Assembly: GCA_937910835.1 (NCBI GenBank)
Contig: CALEMG010000008.1
Span: 1-9,701, forward strand
Origin: an uncultured Alphaproteobacteria bacterium
GTDB taxonomy: Bacteria > Pseudomonadota > Alphaproteobacteria > Sneathiellales > Sneathiellaceae
DNA length: 9,701 nt
Reading direction: 5' to 3'
The notes beneath the pieces were generated by a model, which saw only the letters and a program-made list of their open reading frames with translations, was not told where the DNA came from and searched no databases. Positions 1 to 7,448 of this stretch are shown here, piece by piece. Both the position numbers and the translations under genes were made by a program. Numbering within the stretch: position 1 is the stretch's first letter; each line of letters starts with the position of its first letter.

Positions 1-2
1 GC

Positions 3-1997
3 GGTGGGTTGCTCGGTCTTGAAGCCGCTGCCGGCCTTAGGGAACAGGGCATGGAGGTTACTGTTCTCCATCTGATGCCGACCCTGATGGAACGACAATT
101 GGATCCCACGGCAGGTCATTTGCTCGAAGATGCGATAGCTGATCGCGGAATTGACGTTATCACCGAGGCGAATACGGAAGAAATTATAGAAAAAAATGGC
201 CGGGTGGCCGGTGTGCAGCTTGATGATGGTCGCATTATTGAGGCATCAATTGTCGTGATGGCCGTTGGCATCCGTCCCTCCACCGCGCTCGCTGGTGAAT
301 CCGGTATCGAATGTAACCGGGGGGTTGTGGTCGGTGATGATATGCGCACTTCGGATAATGATATTTTCGCTTTGGGAGAATGCGTCGAGCACAGGGGGCA
401 ATGTTACGGTCTCGTCGCGCCTCTGTATGAAATGGCGAAGGTGGCGGCGGAAAACCTGCTGGGCGGAAAGGCAGAGTACAATGGCTCCGTCACGGCAACC
501 AAGTTGAAGGTAACGGGTATTGACCTCTATTCTGCTGGAGACTTTGCCGATGATGAAGATCGCGAGGAAATTATTCTACGTGATGGTATGGCAGGCATTT
601 ATAAGCGCCTCATTCTGAAGGATAACCGTATAATTGGTGCCGTACTTTACGGGGAGACCGCGGATGGGCCCTGGTTCTTCGATCTTCTTAAAAAAGGTAC
701 GGATATTTCGCCAATGCGCGATACTCTCATTTTTGGCCAGGCTTATCATGGAGGGTCCCCTCTGGAACCTACGGCGGCCGTTGCAGCCTTGCCAGATGAT
801 GCAGAAATCTGAGGCTGTAACGGCATTTGTAAATCCCAGATCACAACGGCGATAGCCGAAAAAAACCTGAGCTCTCTTGATGATGTTCGGGCGCACACGA
901 AGGCTTCTTCTTCGTGTGGGACTTGCACGGGCTTGGTGGAACAGCTCCTCGCTGTCGAACTTGGTGATAGCTACAAGCCTAATGCGATCACGGCCGTCTG
1001 CGGTTGTACGGATCTCGGCCATGATGAGGTGCGCCGCCTGATCAAGGCAAAGGAATTAAAGACAATTCCAAGAGTTATGCAGGCGTTGGAATGGAAGACG
1101 TCCTGCGGCTGTGCGAAATGCCGACCGGCCCTCAACTACTATCTGGTTTGCGATTGGCCGGATGAATATGAAGACGACTATCAGTCCCGTTTTATTTATG
1201 AAAGGGTGCACGCAAATATTCAGAAGGACGGTACATATTCTGTGGTTCCGCGGATGTGGGGTGGGATTACCTCCGCTATCGAGCTTCGAAAAATCGCCGA
1301 TGTTGTAGAAAAATTTGATATCCCGACCGTGAAAGTCACAGGCGGTCAGCGGATTGATATGCTGGGCGTGCAAAAAGAGGATCTGCCTGCCGTTTGGGCC
1401 GACCTCGGTGAAGTCGGCTTTGTTTCCGGCCATGCTTATGCGAAGGGCCTCCGCACAGTCAAGACTTGCGTTGGTTCTGATTGGTGCCGCTTCGGGACGC
1501 AGGATTCGACAGGCCTTGGTGTGCGCATCGAGAAATTCATGTGGGGTTCATGGACACCGGCGAAAGTAAAGATGGCGGTCTCCGGTTGTCCAAGAAACTG
1601 CTCGGAAGCGACATGTAAGGATGTTGGAGTTATTTGCGTTGATTCAGGATATGAGCTTCATTTTGCTGGTGCCGCAGGGCTTGATATCAAGGGCACGGAA
1701 GTACTCGGTCATGTGAAGACCGAGGATGAAGTCATTGAGCATGTTGTGGCGCTGACCCAGATGTATCGGGAGCAGGGTCATTACCTTGAACGCATCTATA
1801 AGTGGGCAAAACGGATTGGTGTTGACGAAATTCGCCGTCAGATAATGGAGAATGGAGAAGCTCGCCAAGGGTATTTCAGCCGATTTATATTTTCCCAGAA
1901 ATATGCGCAGGTTGACCCCTGGTCCGAACGGGTCTCGGGCAAGGATAAACATGAGTTTATCCCAATGTCTGATTTGAAACTGGAGGCGGCGGAATGA
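3..1997 (+). CDS. nirB: Nitrite reductase [NAD(P)H] large subunit NirB, 5'-truncated by window edge and interrupted by in-frame TGA
   Basis: This is the cytoplasmic siroheme subunit that reduces nitrite to ammonium with NADH. The window opens inside the Rossmann motif of the FAD/NAD(P)H domain (GGLLGLEAAAGL), so roughly the first 150 residues lie upstream. The TTG at 9 is not a real start. Domains in order are: pyridine nucleotide-disulfide oxidoreductase (to about 790); first BFD-like [2Fe-2S] domain (about 801-960, GCNGIC then SCGTC); second BFD-like domain (about 980-1145, CGC then CGCAKC); ferredoxin-like half domain (about 1235-1430); and the siroheme/[4Fe-4S] domain with CVGSDWC and CPRNC, a C-x5-C/C-x3-C pair. 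The frame is continuous except for TGA at 810-812, which replaces the first BFD cysteine. The first start-like codon after it is TTG at 933, with no ribosome binding site and after part of the domain, so independent translation of the downstream part is unlikely. The true stop at 1995-1997 overlaps the nirD start. Identification is sure; whether the product is full length is not. Confidence 0.9.
810..812 (+). other. In-frame TGA at the first Cys position of the NirB BFD-like [2Fe-2S] domain
   Basis: The codons read Ala-Glu-Ile-TGA-Gly-Cys-Asn-Gly-Ile-Cys-Lys, where NirB proteins normally have Ile-Cys-Gly-Cys-Asn-Gly. Codons 813-932 stay open and keep the family pattern through SCGTC and on into VEQLLA, so this is a single-codon change and not a frameshift. 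TGC or TGT to TGA needs one base change. Possible explanations are a nonsense mutation (the gene would then be a pseudogene), a sequencing error, selenocysteine insertion, or plain readthrough. The codon itself is seen; its meaning is inferred. Confidence 0.95.
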
Positions 1998-2344
1998 ATG
2001 TACTTTCGGCAAACTGGATTGCGGTCGGGAGACTTTCGGACATCCCGAGGCGCGGTGCCCGTCGAATACAAAACGGAAGCTTGACGATCGCCGTCTTTAG
2101 AACGGCGAATGACGAAGTATATGCTATTGAGGATAAATGCCCTCATAAAAAGGGTCCTCTCAGCCAAGGGATCGTTCATGGCAATTGTGTGTCTTGTCCG
2201 CTTCATAATTGGGTAATTTCTCTTGAGGATGGTAAGGCGCAGGGCGCAGATGAAGGGACGGTACGATCCTTTAATGTGAAGCTGGATGGCGAAGACATCC
2301 ATTTGAACGTTCTCAATGTGAGTGATGAAAGAAAATCCGCATGA
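1994..2344 (+). CDS. nirD: Nitrite reductase small subunit NirD, Rieske [2Fe-2S] type
   Basis: This 116-residue protein matches the usual size of NirD, the small partner of the siroheme nitrite reductase. It carries a full Rieske cluster motif: CPHKKGPLSQG in the first half and CPLHNW about 20 residues later, giving the two Cys-x-His pairs needed for a [2Fe-2S] centre. The Escherichia coli NirD lacks these ligands, so this protein belongs to the cluster-retaining branch and may pass electrons itself. The start is well placed: GGAGG at 1982-1986 lies 7 bases before ATG, and the ATG overlaps the nirB stop as ATGA. The end overlaps nasA the same way, which points to translational coupling in one transcript. 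A lone Rieske ferredoxin is the alternative, but position after nirB makes NirD much more likely. Confidence 0.93.
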   Translation: MNVLSANWIAVGRLSDIPRRGARRIQNGSLTIAVFRTANDEVYAIEDKCPHKKGPLSQGIVHGNCVSCPLHNWVISLEDGKAQGADEGTVRSFNVKLDGEDIHLNVLNVSDERKSA

Positions 2345-5010
2345 CGGTAGGGCGAGGGGAAAATACCATTAAGACCACATGTCCATACTGCGGCGTTGGT
2401 TGCGGTATTTTGGCCTCGACTAGTGAAGAGGGTGGCGTTTCAGTCTTGGGGGATCCGGAACATCCCGCGAATTTTGGACGCCTTTGCTCGAAGGGGTCTG
2501 CACTTGGTGAAACAACTGATTGGTCTGATCGCCTGCTATATCCGGAAATTGCGGGCACGCGCACCCATTGGGATCATGCGCTAGATTTAATCTCCTCAAA
2601 ATTTTCTGATGCGATTGCGGCGTATGGTCCTGATTCTGTTGCGTTTTATATTTCGGGCCAGCTGCTGACAGAGGATTACTATGTCGCCAATAAATTGATG
2701 AAAGGCTATATCGGTAGCGCTAATATTGATACAAATTCACGTCTTTGCATGGCCTCCAGCGTTGCAGGGCATCGCCGCGCCTTCGGAACCGATACTGTAC
2801 CCGGAACGTATGAGGATTTGGAACTCGCGGATCTGCTTATTCTAGTTGGATCAAATCTCGCATGGTGCCATCCCGTTCTTTACCAAAGAATTGTTGCCGC
2901 AAAGGCATCCCGCCCGGAAATGAAGGTTGTTTTGGTCGAGCCAAGGCTGACCATGACCAATGACATCGCGGATATTCATTTACCAATTCGCTTCGATGGA
3001 GATGTCGCGCTTTTTGAAGGATTGCTTGCCTATCTTAAGGAAAAAAATGGTCTTAACGAAGAATATATTGCTGCCTATACCACCGGCTTTGATGCGGCGC
3101 TGGCAGCAGCTTCTCATTATTCATTAGCTGAGATCTCGGTGGAAACCGGTCTTGAAATCTCTGACCTCGAAGAGTTTTACCGTTTATGTCTAAAGACGGA
3201 AAAAACCGTTACGGTTTATAGTCAGGGCGTCAATCAATCGATTGCCGGGACCGATAAGGTCAGCGCCATCATCAATTGCCACCTTGCAACGGGCCGTATC
3301 GGGCGTGAGGGCATGGGGCCCTTCTCGATTACCGGTCAGCCAAACGCCATGGGTGGACGAGAGGTGGGGGGGATGGCCAATATGCTCGCCTGTCATATGG
3401 ATATCGAGAATGCGGATCATCGTTCAATCACGCAGCGTTTTTGGAATTCTCCTATGATTGTTGACAAGCCGGGTTTGAAGGCTGTCGATCTGTTCCGCGC
3501 CATTCGGGATGGAGAGATAAAGGCCGTCTGGATCATGGGGACGAACCCGGTTGACAGTCTGCCGGAGGCCGATCTGGTGAAGGAGGCGTTGGAGACATGC
3601 CCATTTGTTGTTGTCTCAGACATCGTGCAAAGGACCGATACAACAGCCTATGCCGATGTAGCCCTGCCAAGTGAAGGTTGGGGTGAGAAGGAGGGCTTGG
3701 TTACTAACTCCGAACGGAGAATTTCCCGTCAACAGAGGTTTCTGCCGTCGCCAGGTGAGGCGCGTGCCGATTGGTGGCAGATTGCCCAGGTTGCAAAGCG
3801 GATGGGATATGAGTATGCCTTCGACTTTCCCGACGCGGCTTCCGTCGCACGAGAATATGCGGCAATGTCCGCTTTTGAAAATGACGGAGATCGCGATTTC
3901 GATATCGGGGCGTTATCTCATATGACGGCGAGAGAATTTGCTGACTTCTCACCGGTGCAATGGCCCTTCAAGGATGGAGAGAACCCGCGTAGTACACGGT
4001 TCTTTACGAAAGGGGAATTCTATACGTCGGATCGCAAGGCCCGCTTTCAGGTGCCCGCAAAAAGGAATCCTAAATCATTTAATCATACTTATAGCTACAC
4101 GCTGACGACAGGCCGTATCCGAGACCAATGGCATACCATGACGCGCACGGGGAAAAGTTCACGGCTTTCGCAGCATTTGGCAGAACCTTTTGTCGAAATA
4201 CACCCTGCGGACGCGGAAGATCTCCGAATTAAAGAGGCTGAACTCGTTGAAATCTACAATGATCATGGCTCAATCATCGTAAGAGCGCTACTCACAGATC
4301 GCGTAAGCCAGAAATCTGTATTTCTACCAATGCACTGGACGGATCAATTCGCCTCTAACGCACGTATTAACTGTCTGGTTCCGGCTAATACTGATCCGTA
4401 CTCTGGGCAACCAGCCAGCAAAAACGTTCCATGCCTAATTAAGCGATTTACAGCTAGCTATTATGGATTTGCGGTAACGCGTGAGAAGCCAAACCTGTCG
4501 AAATTTGATTACTGGGCGATTGCAAAATGTGATGGCGGTTGGCGCATCGAGCTGGCGATAGAAGATAGAACAGCTGACTATGCTGAAATGGCGAAGGACA
4601 TATTGGGAGCCGGGGAGATTCTGGATTATCAGGACCAAAGAAAGGGCGAGTATCGAATTGCGGTGTTTGATGGTGGAGATGTGAAGGGTGTTTTTTATCT
4701 TTCACCTACGCCTGTTTCGGTCTCACGAAGCTGGTTGGTGAACCAGCTCTGTGCATCGCACGAAAGTAAAATAAGCCGGTACGAGTTGCTCGCAGGCCGT
4801 CCTGGAGCTGAGGGGCAGGATATAGGCGCGATTGTGTGTTCCTGTTTCTCAGTTGGCCGCAATCAGATAGTGGACGCGGTAACTAAGAAAGGGTGTGTTA
4901 CATTGCCGTCCGTTGGCGGTTGCCTGAAGGCCGGCACGAACTGTGGTTCTTGTCGCAGCGAAATACAGGAAATTCTGAACGAATTTGTTGTTATCCAGGC
5001 GGCGGAATAA
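2341..5010 (+). CDS. nasA: Assimilatory nitrate reductase catalytic subunit, molybdopterin type with C-terminal BFD-like domain
   Basis: This 889-residue enzyme reduces nitrate to nitrite in the cytoplasm and supplies the neighbouring NirBD. The N-terminus holds the [4Fe-4S] binding motif with Cys14, Cys17, Cys21 (TTCPYCGVGCG) and Cys49 (GRLCSKG). Cys136 in SRLCMASSVAG is the expected molybdenum ligand. Further molybdopterin oxidoreductase signatures are SNLAWCHPV, VEPRLTMTNDIAD, GREVGGMANMLA and WIMGTNPVDSLP. The molybdopterin dinucleotide-binding domain follows at about residues 575-700 (TTGRIRDQWHTMTRTGKS). The last 70 residues form a BFD-like [2Fe-2S] domain with Cys833, Cys835, Cys868 and Cys871. 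Formate dehydrogenase is a related family, but the Cys-type active site, the GRIRDQWHTMTRTG segment, the C-terminal BFD domain and the nirBD neighbours all favour nitrate reductase. The ATG overlaps the nirD stop (ATGA) and has only a weak upstream GAAAG, so expression probably depends on coupling. Length is normal for NasA with the extra domain. Confidence 0.94.
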   Translation: MTVGRGENTIKTTCPYCGVGCGILASTSEEGGVSVLGDPEHPANFGRLCSKGSALGETTDWSDRLLYPEIAGTRTHWDHALDLISSKFSDAIAAYGPDSVAFYISGQLLTEDYYVANKLMKGYIGSANIDTNSRLCMASSVAGHRRAFGTDTVPGTYEDLELADLLILVGSNLAWCHPVLYQRIVAAKASRPEMKVVLVEPRLTMTNDIADIHLPIRFDGDVALFEGLLAYLKEKNGLNEEYIAAYTTGFDAALAAASHYSLAEISVETGLEISDLEEFYRLCLKTEKTVTVYSQGVNQSIAGTDKVSAIINCHLATGRIGREGMGPFSITGQPNAMGGREVGGMANMLACHMDIENADHRSITQRFWNSPMIVDKPGLKAVDLFRAIRDGEIKAVWIMGTNPVDSLPEADLVKEALETCPFVVVSDIVQRTDTTAYADVALPSEGWGEKEGLVTNSERRISRQQRFLPSPGEARADWWQIAQVAKRMGYEYAFDFPDAASVAREYAAMSAFENDGDRDFDIGALSHMTAREFADFSPVQWPFKDGENPRSTRFFTKGEFYTSDRKARFQVPAKRNPKSFNHTYSYTLTTGRIRDQWHTMTRTGKSSRLSQHLAEPFVEIHPADAEDLRIKEAELVEIYNDHGSIIVRALLTDRVSQKSVFLPMHWTDQFASNARINCLVPANTDPYSGQPASKNVPCLIKRFTASYYGFAVTREKPNLSKFDYWAIAKCDGGWRIELAIEDRTADYAEMAKDILGAGEILDYQDQRKGEYRIAVFDGGDVKGVFYLSPTPVSVSRSWLVNQLCASHESKISRYELLAGRPGAEGQDIGAIVCSCFSVGRNQIVDAVTKKGCVTLPSVGGCLKAGTNCGSCRSEIQEILNEFVVIQAAE

Positions 5011-5021
5011 GATGATTCCGC
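5002..5021 (+). terminator. Hairpin across the nasA stop codon, possible weak terminator
   Basis: Bases 5002-5008 (GCGGAAT) pair perfectly with 5015-5021 (ATTCCGC) around a 6-base loop. A short T run lies at 5033-5037, about 12 bases past the stem, which is further than in a standard intrinsic terminator. A second small repeat, TCGAA/TTCGA, sits at 5028-5040. The position between the convergent nasA and TetR genes suits a terminator or a 3'-end stabilising structure, but the signal is not canonical. Confidence 0.35.
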
Positions 5022-5040
5022 GTGGCCTCGAATTTTTCGA

Positions 5041-5658
5041 TTAATCACTTACGCGCAGGCCATTCAGAAAGATTTTGAGAAAACCGTCGGCGACATTGGA
5101 GTATGTTTCACTGTTTCCGTTCGGTCGCCAATGCGGTACCCAGTTAAAGGCTCCAAAAAGAGCCGCTGCCGCTATTTTGGGCTCGCACGGCGCAATCGAG
5201 CCATCTTCAATTCCCTCCTGCAATAGATCTCTTACGGTATGGTCGAGACTTCTTCTTCCGTCCCTCAAAATCTTCCGGCATTCTTCAGATAGAACTCGGT
5301 CAGTGGACAGCACGAGGCAAGCGCCAAATTCATTGGATAGTAAATCCATATAGCTCCGCATGATCATCTCGATGCGCGTAAGAGGGGGGAGGTTGTTATT
5401 CTGACTGTCCGCCAAAGTGTGATGCATAAACTCAAGCGCGAGTCGGCTGCATTCAAAAAGAATATCGTCTTTGTTTTTTACGTAATAGTATAGCGTCCGC
5501 TTGGAAACATTTAGCTCCGAGGCAATATCATCAAGCGAAGTTCGGTCAAATCCGTGCTCGTTAAATAGCCGAGCACCTGTTCGCAATACTGCCATGCGTT
5601 TTTGTTCACGGAGATCGTCCTGATCCAGTGTTACCTCGCTCCATGTATCTGATGCCAT
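5041..5658 (-). CDS. TetR/AcrR-family transcriptional regulator
   Basis: This DNA-binding repressor-type protein has 205 residues from the start chosen here. The N-terminal TetR helix-turn-helix is clear at about residues 23-65: GARLFNEHGF, then DDIASELNVSKRTLYYYVKNKDDIL. The C-terminal half is a helical ligand domain of unassigned specificity. The ATG at 5658 is preferred because AGAAGG and GGCGGGA lie just upstream on the minus strand. An upstream in-frame ATG at 5691 would add 11 residues but has no ribosome binding site. The gene is divergent from the acyl-CoA ligase operon and converges on nasA. The intergenic region holds a 24-bp palindrome within the operon promoter, the usual layout for a TetR protein that represses a neighbouring operon until a ligand, here probably an acyl-CoA, releases it. 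Ligand and target are inferences. Confidence 0.9.
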   Translation of the reverse strand: MASDTWSEVTLDQDDLREQKRMAVLRTGARLFNEHGFDRTSLDDIASELNVSKRTLYYYVKNKDDILFECSRLALEFMHHTLADSQNNNLPPLTRIEMIMRSYMDLLSNEFGACLVLSTDRVLSEECRKILRDGRRSLDHTVRDLLQEGIEDGSIAPCEPKIAAAALFGAFNWVPHWRPNGNSETYSNVADGFLKIFLNGLRVSD

Positions 5659-5750
5659 TTTTCCCGCCTTCTCTCTTGACTCGGATCTCATCTAGACAAC
5701 CGCAGTTATATATACGCGTTGCAAGAAAGTATAAGTATATACCAAATTTG

Positions 5751-5780
5751 TTGACATGTAACCCACTAGTGGGATACATT
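5751..5780 (+). promoter_or_regulatory. Predicted sigma-70 promoter of the acyl-CoA ligase operon
   Basis: A perfect -35 hexamer TTGACA at 5751-5756 is followed after 18 bases by TACATT at 5775-5780, which matches four of six bases of the -10 consensus. Transcription would begin near 5787 and leave a leader of about 70 bases before the ligase ATG at 5857. This also rules out the TTG at 5782 as the ligase start. The rest of the region between the two genes (5659-5750) is AT-rich, with TATATA-like runs at 5706-5741 that may hold the regulator's own promoter, but no clear pair of hexamers is visible there. Confidence 0.6.
5756..5779. promoter_or_regulatory. 24-bp palindromic operator, likely TetR-family binding site
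   Basis: The core CCCACTAGTGGG (5762-5773) is a perfect 12-bp palindrome. It is flanked by one mismatched A/A pair and then by ATGTA on the left (5756-5760) and TACAT on the right (5775-5779), which are again complementary. Altogether 22 of 24 positions are symmetric. It fills the spacer between the -35 and -10 boxes, so a bound repressor would block RNA polymerase. The adjacent divergent TetR gene is the obvious candidate to bind it. Palindrome and placement are seen; the binding partner is inferred. Confidence 0.7.
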
Positions 5781-5856
5781 TTTGCAAAATCGAAAACAAG
5801 GTCTGAAAATGCGAATGCGGCAGACTGAATTCAGGGAAGTTTTGGGAGACAAATTT

Positions 5857-7416
5857 ATGCAGCTAACGTCAATTATCAGAAGGGCGGCCCAGGTAAATCC
5901 CAGGGAGATGGCAACTATCTATAAGGATCGGCAGCAAAGCTGGGCCGAATTCGTTGAACGTACGGCCAAATTGGCGGGGGCACTTCAGAAGCAGGGGATG
6001 AAAAGCGGAGATCGGGTCGCCATGCTGGCCCTCAATTCCGATCGGTATTTGGAGTATGTCTTCGGTGTTTTGTGGGGCGGCGGGGTTATCGTTCCGATGA
6101 ATTTGAGGTGGTCTCCTGCGGAAAACGCCTATTCAATTGACGATTCCGGCACCGAGATCATGCTTGTCGATGAAAACTTTAAGGATATGGTTCCGGCGAT
6201 ACAGGAAAAATCGACTTCGCTAAAAACCCTGATCTTTTCGGGCGAAGGGGAAACGCCGGCGGGCATGTTGAATTATGGCGACATTATTGCTGCGGCCGAA
6301 CCTGTTGAAGACGCGGGGCGAGGCGGTGAGGATCTTGCCGGGATTTACTATACCGGCGGGACAACGGGTTTCCCTAAGGGCGTGATGCTCTCTCACCGCA
6401 GCCTCTATATCAGTAACCTGTCAAACTGTCGTGAATTCTGTATGCCCGATGGCGCGAGATACCTGCACGCGGCCCCCATGTTTCATCTGGCCGATGGAGC
6501 GGCGTCTTTGGCGGCCACATTTGCGGGCGGCACTCATATCATGATTTCGAGTTTTACTCCCCTTGGGACGCTGGAAGCAATGCAGGAGCATAAGCCAACA
6601 CATGTATTGCTTGTGCCGACGATGATTCAGATGTTGGTTCAGCACCCCGATTTCCACCAGTATGATACATCATCCCTCGCGACAATCATGTATGGCGCGT
6701 CGGCAATCAGCGAAGCGGTGCTTATCGAGGCGATGACGAAACTTCCAACCACCAAATTTGTTCAGGCCTATGGGCAAACGGAGCTGAGCCCTGTCGCAAC
6801 GATATTAGCTCCTGAATATCATACGACGGAAGGGCCGTACGCCGGCAAATTACGCTCAGCCGGAAAGGCCGTCGGAACTTGTGAGCTTAAAGTTGTTGAT
6901 GAAGACGGGAGTGAGGTTCCGACGGGTACCGTTGGCCATGTCGCGGTGAAAGGCCCGATTGCCATGCTCGGGTATTGGAACAAGCCCGAACAAACCGCCG
7001 ATTCTTTGCGCGATGGATGGGTTTACACCGGCGATGGCGGGTATCTCGATGAAGACGGATTCCTGTTTATCGCCGATCGGCTAAAGGATATGATCGTTTC
7101 TGGCGGCGAGAATGTTTATTCCGCCGAAGTTGAGCAGGCCGTCACTCAGCATCCCGCCGTTGCGGAATGCGCAACCATCGGCATTCCTCATGAAAAATGG
7201 GGAGAGAGTGTGCATTCCATTGTAATCCTGAAGCCGGGCGAGGCAGCGACGGAAGAGGAAATTATCACGCATTGTCACGACCTGATTGCCGGATACAAAT
7301 GTCCACGCAGTGTCGCATTTCGCACGGAGCCAATGCCACTTTCCGCCGCGGGTAAAGTCCTGAAAAAGGACCTGCGAGCACCCTATTGGGAAGGCAAGGA
7401 GCGTAACGTCAACTAA
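5857..7416 (+). CDS. Acyl-CoA ligase (AMP-forming, fatty-acyl-CoA synthetase family)
   Basis: This 519-residue class I adenylate-forming enzyme activates a carboxylic acid to its CoA thioester with ATP, the entry step for the operon's pathway. Conserved motifs, counted from ATG 5857, are: phosphate-binding loop TGGTTGFPKG at about 166-175, YGQTE at 305-309, YTGD at 390-393, the hinge DRLKDMIVSGGENVYSAEVE, and the catalytic lysine K500 in SAAGKVLKKDLR. All key residues are present and the length is normal. The start at 5857 is chosen because GGGAGA at 5844-5849 lies 7 bases upstream and the following LTSIIRRAAQVNP is a typical N-terminus. ATG 5809, preceded by AAGG, is possible and would add 16 residues. 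It is the first gene behind the palindrome-bearing promoter. The substrate cannot be read from sequence; medium/long-chain, aromatic or steroid side-chain acids are all possible. Confidence 0.9.
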   Translation: MQLTSIIRRAAQVNPREMATIYKDRQQSWAEFVERTAKLAGALQKQGMKSGDRVAMLALNSDRYLEYVFGVLWGGGVIVPMNLRWSPAENAYSIDDSGTEIMLVDENFKDMVPAIQEKSTSLKTLIFSGEGETPAGMLNYGDIIAAAEPVEDAGRGGEDLAGIYYTGGTTGFPKGVMLSHRSLYISNLSNCREFCMPDGARYLHAAPMFHLADGAASLAATFAGGTHIMISSFTPLGTLEAMQEHKPTHVLLVPTMIQMLVQHPDFHQYDTSSLATIMYGASAISEAVLIEAMTKLPTTKFVQAYGQTELSPVATILAPEYHTTEGPYAGKLRSAGKAVGTCELKVVDEDGSEVPTGTVGHVAVKGPIAMLGYWNKPEQTADSLRDGWVYTGDGGYLDEDGFLFIADRLKDMIVSGGENVYSAEVEQAVTQHPAVAECATIGIPHEKWGESVHSIVILKPGEAATEEEIITHCHDLIAGYKCPRSVAFRTEPMPLSAAGKVLKKDLRAPYWEGKERNVN

Positions 7417-7448
7417 TGTTATCTGAATAAACAGGAAAGAGAGAGATC

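Noticed and set aside
801..940. Frameshift in nirB
   Set aside because: Both sides of the TGA are in the same frame and the residues match the family with no gap, so only one codon is affected.
576..1022. 148-codon minus-strand open frame across the nirB TGA
   Set aside because: Its product shows no family features and it lies opposite conserved NirB codons; it does not explain the TGA.
813..1997. Downstream part of nirB as an independent gene starting at TTG 933
   Set aside because: There is no ribosome binding site before 933, the start would fall inside the BFD domain, and the coding pattern runs unbroken back to the TGA at 810.
1838..2302. 154-codon minus-strand open frame opposite the nirB end and nirD
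   Set aside because: It overlaps two well-supported genes and its product has no recognisable motif.
1..5010. Genome-wide reassignment of TGA to an amino acid
   Set aside because: TGA ends nirB at 1995-1997 and nirD at 2342-2344, each overlapping the next gene's start, so TGA works as a normal stop here.
6349..6378. Unusual phosphate-binding loop in the ligase (TGGTTG instead of TSGTTG)
   Set aside because: A Gly at this place is a common variant in acyl-CoA synthetases and all other motifs are intact.
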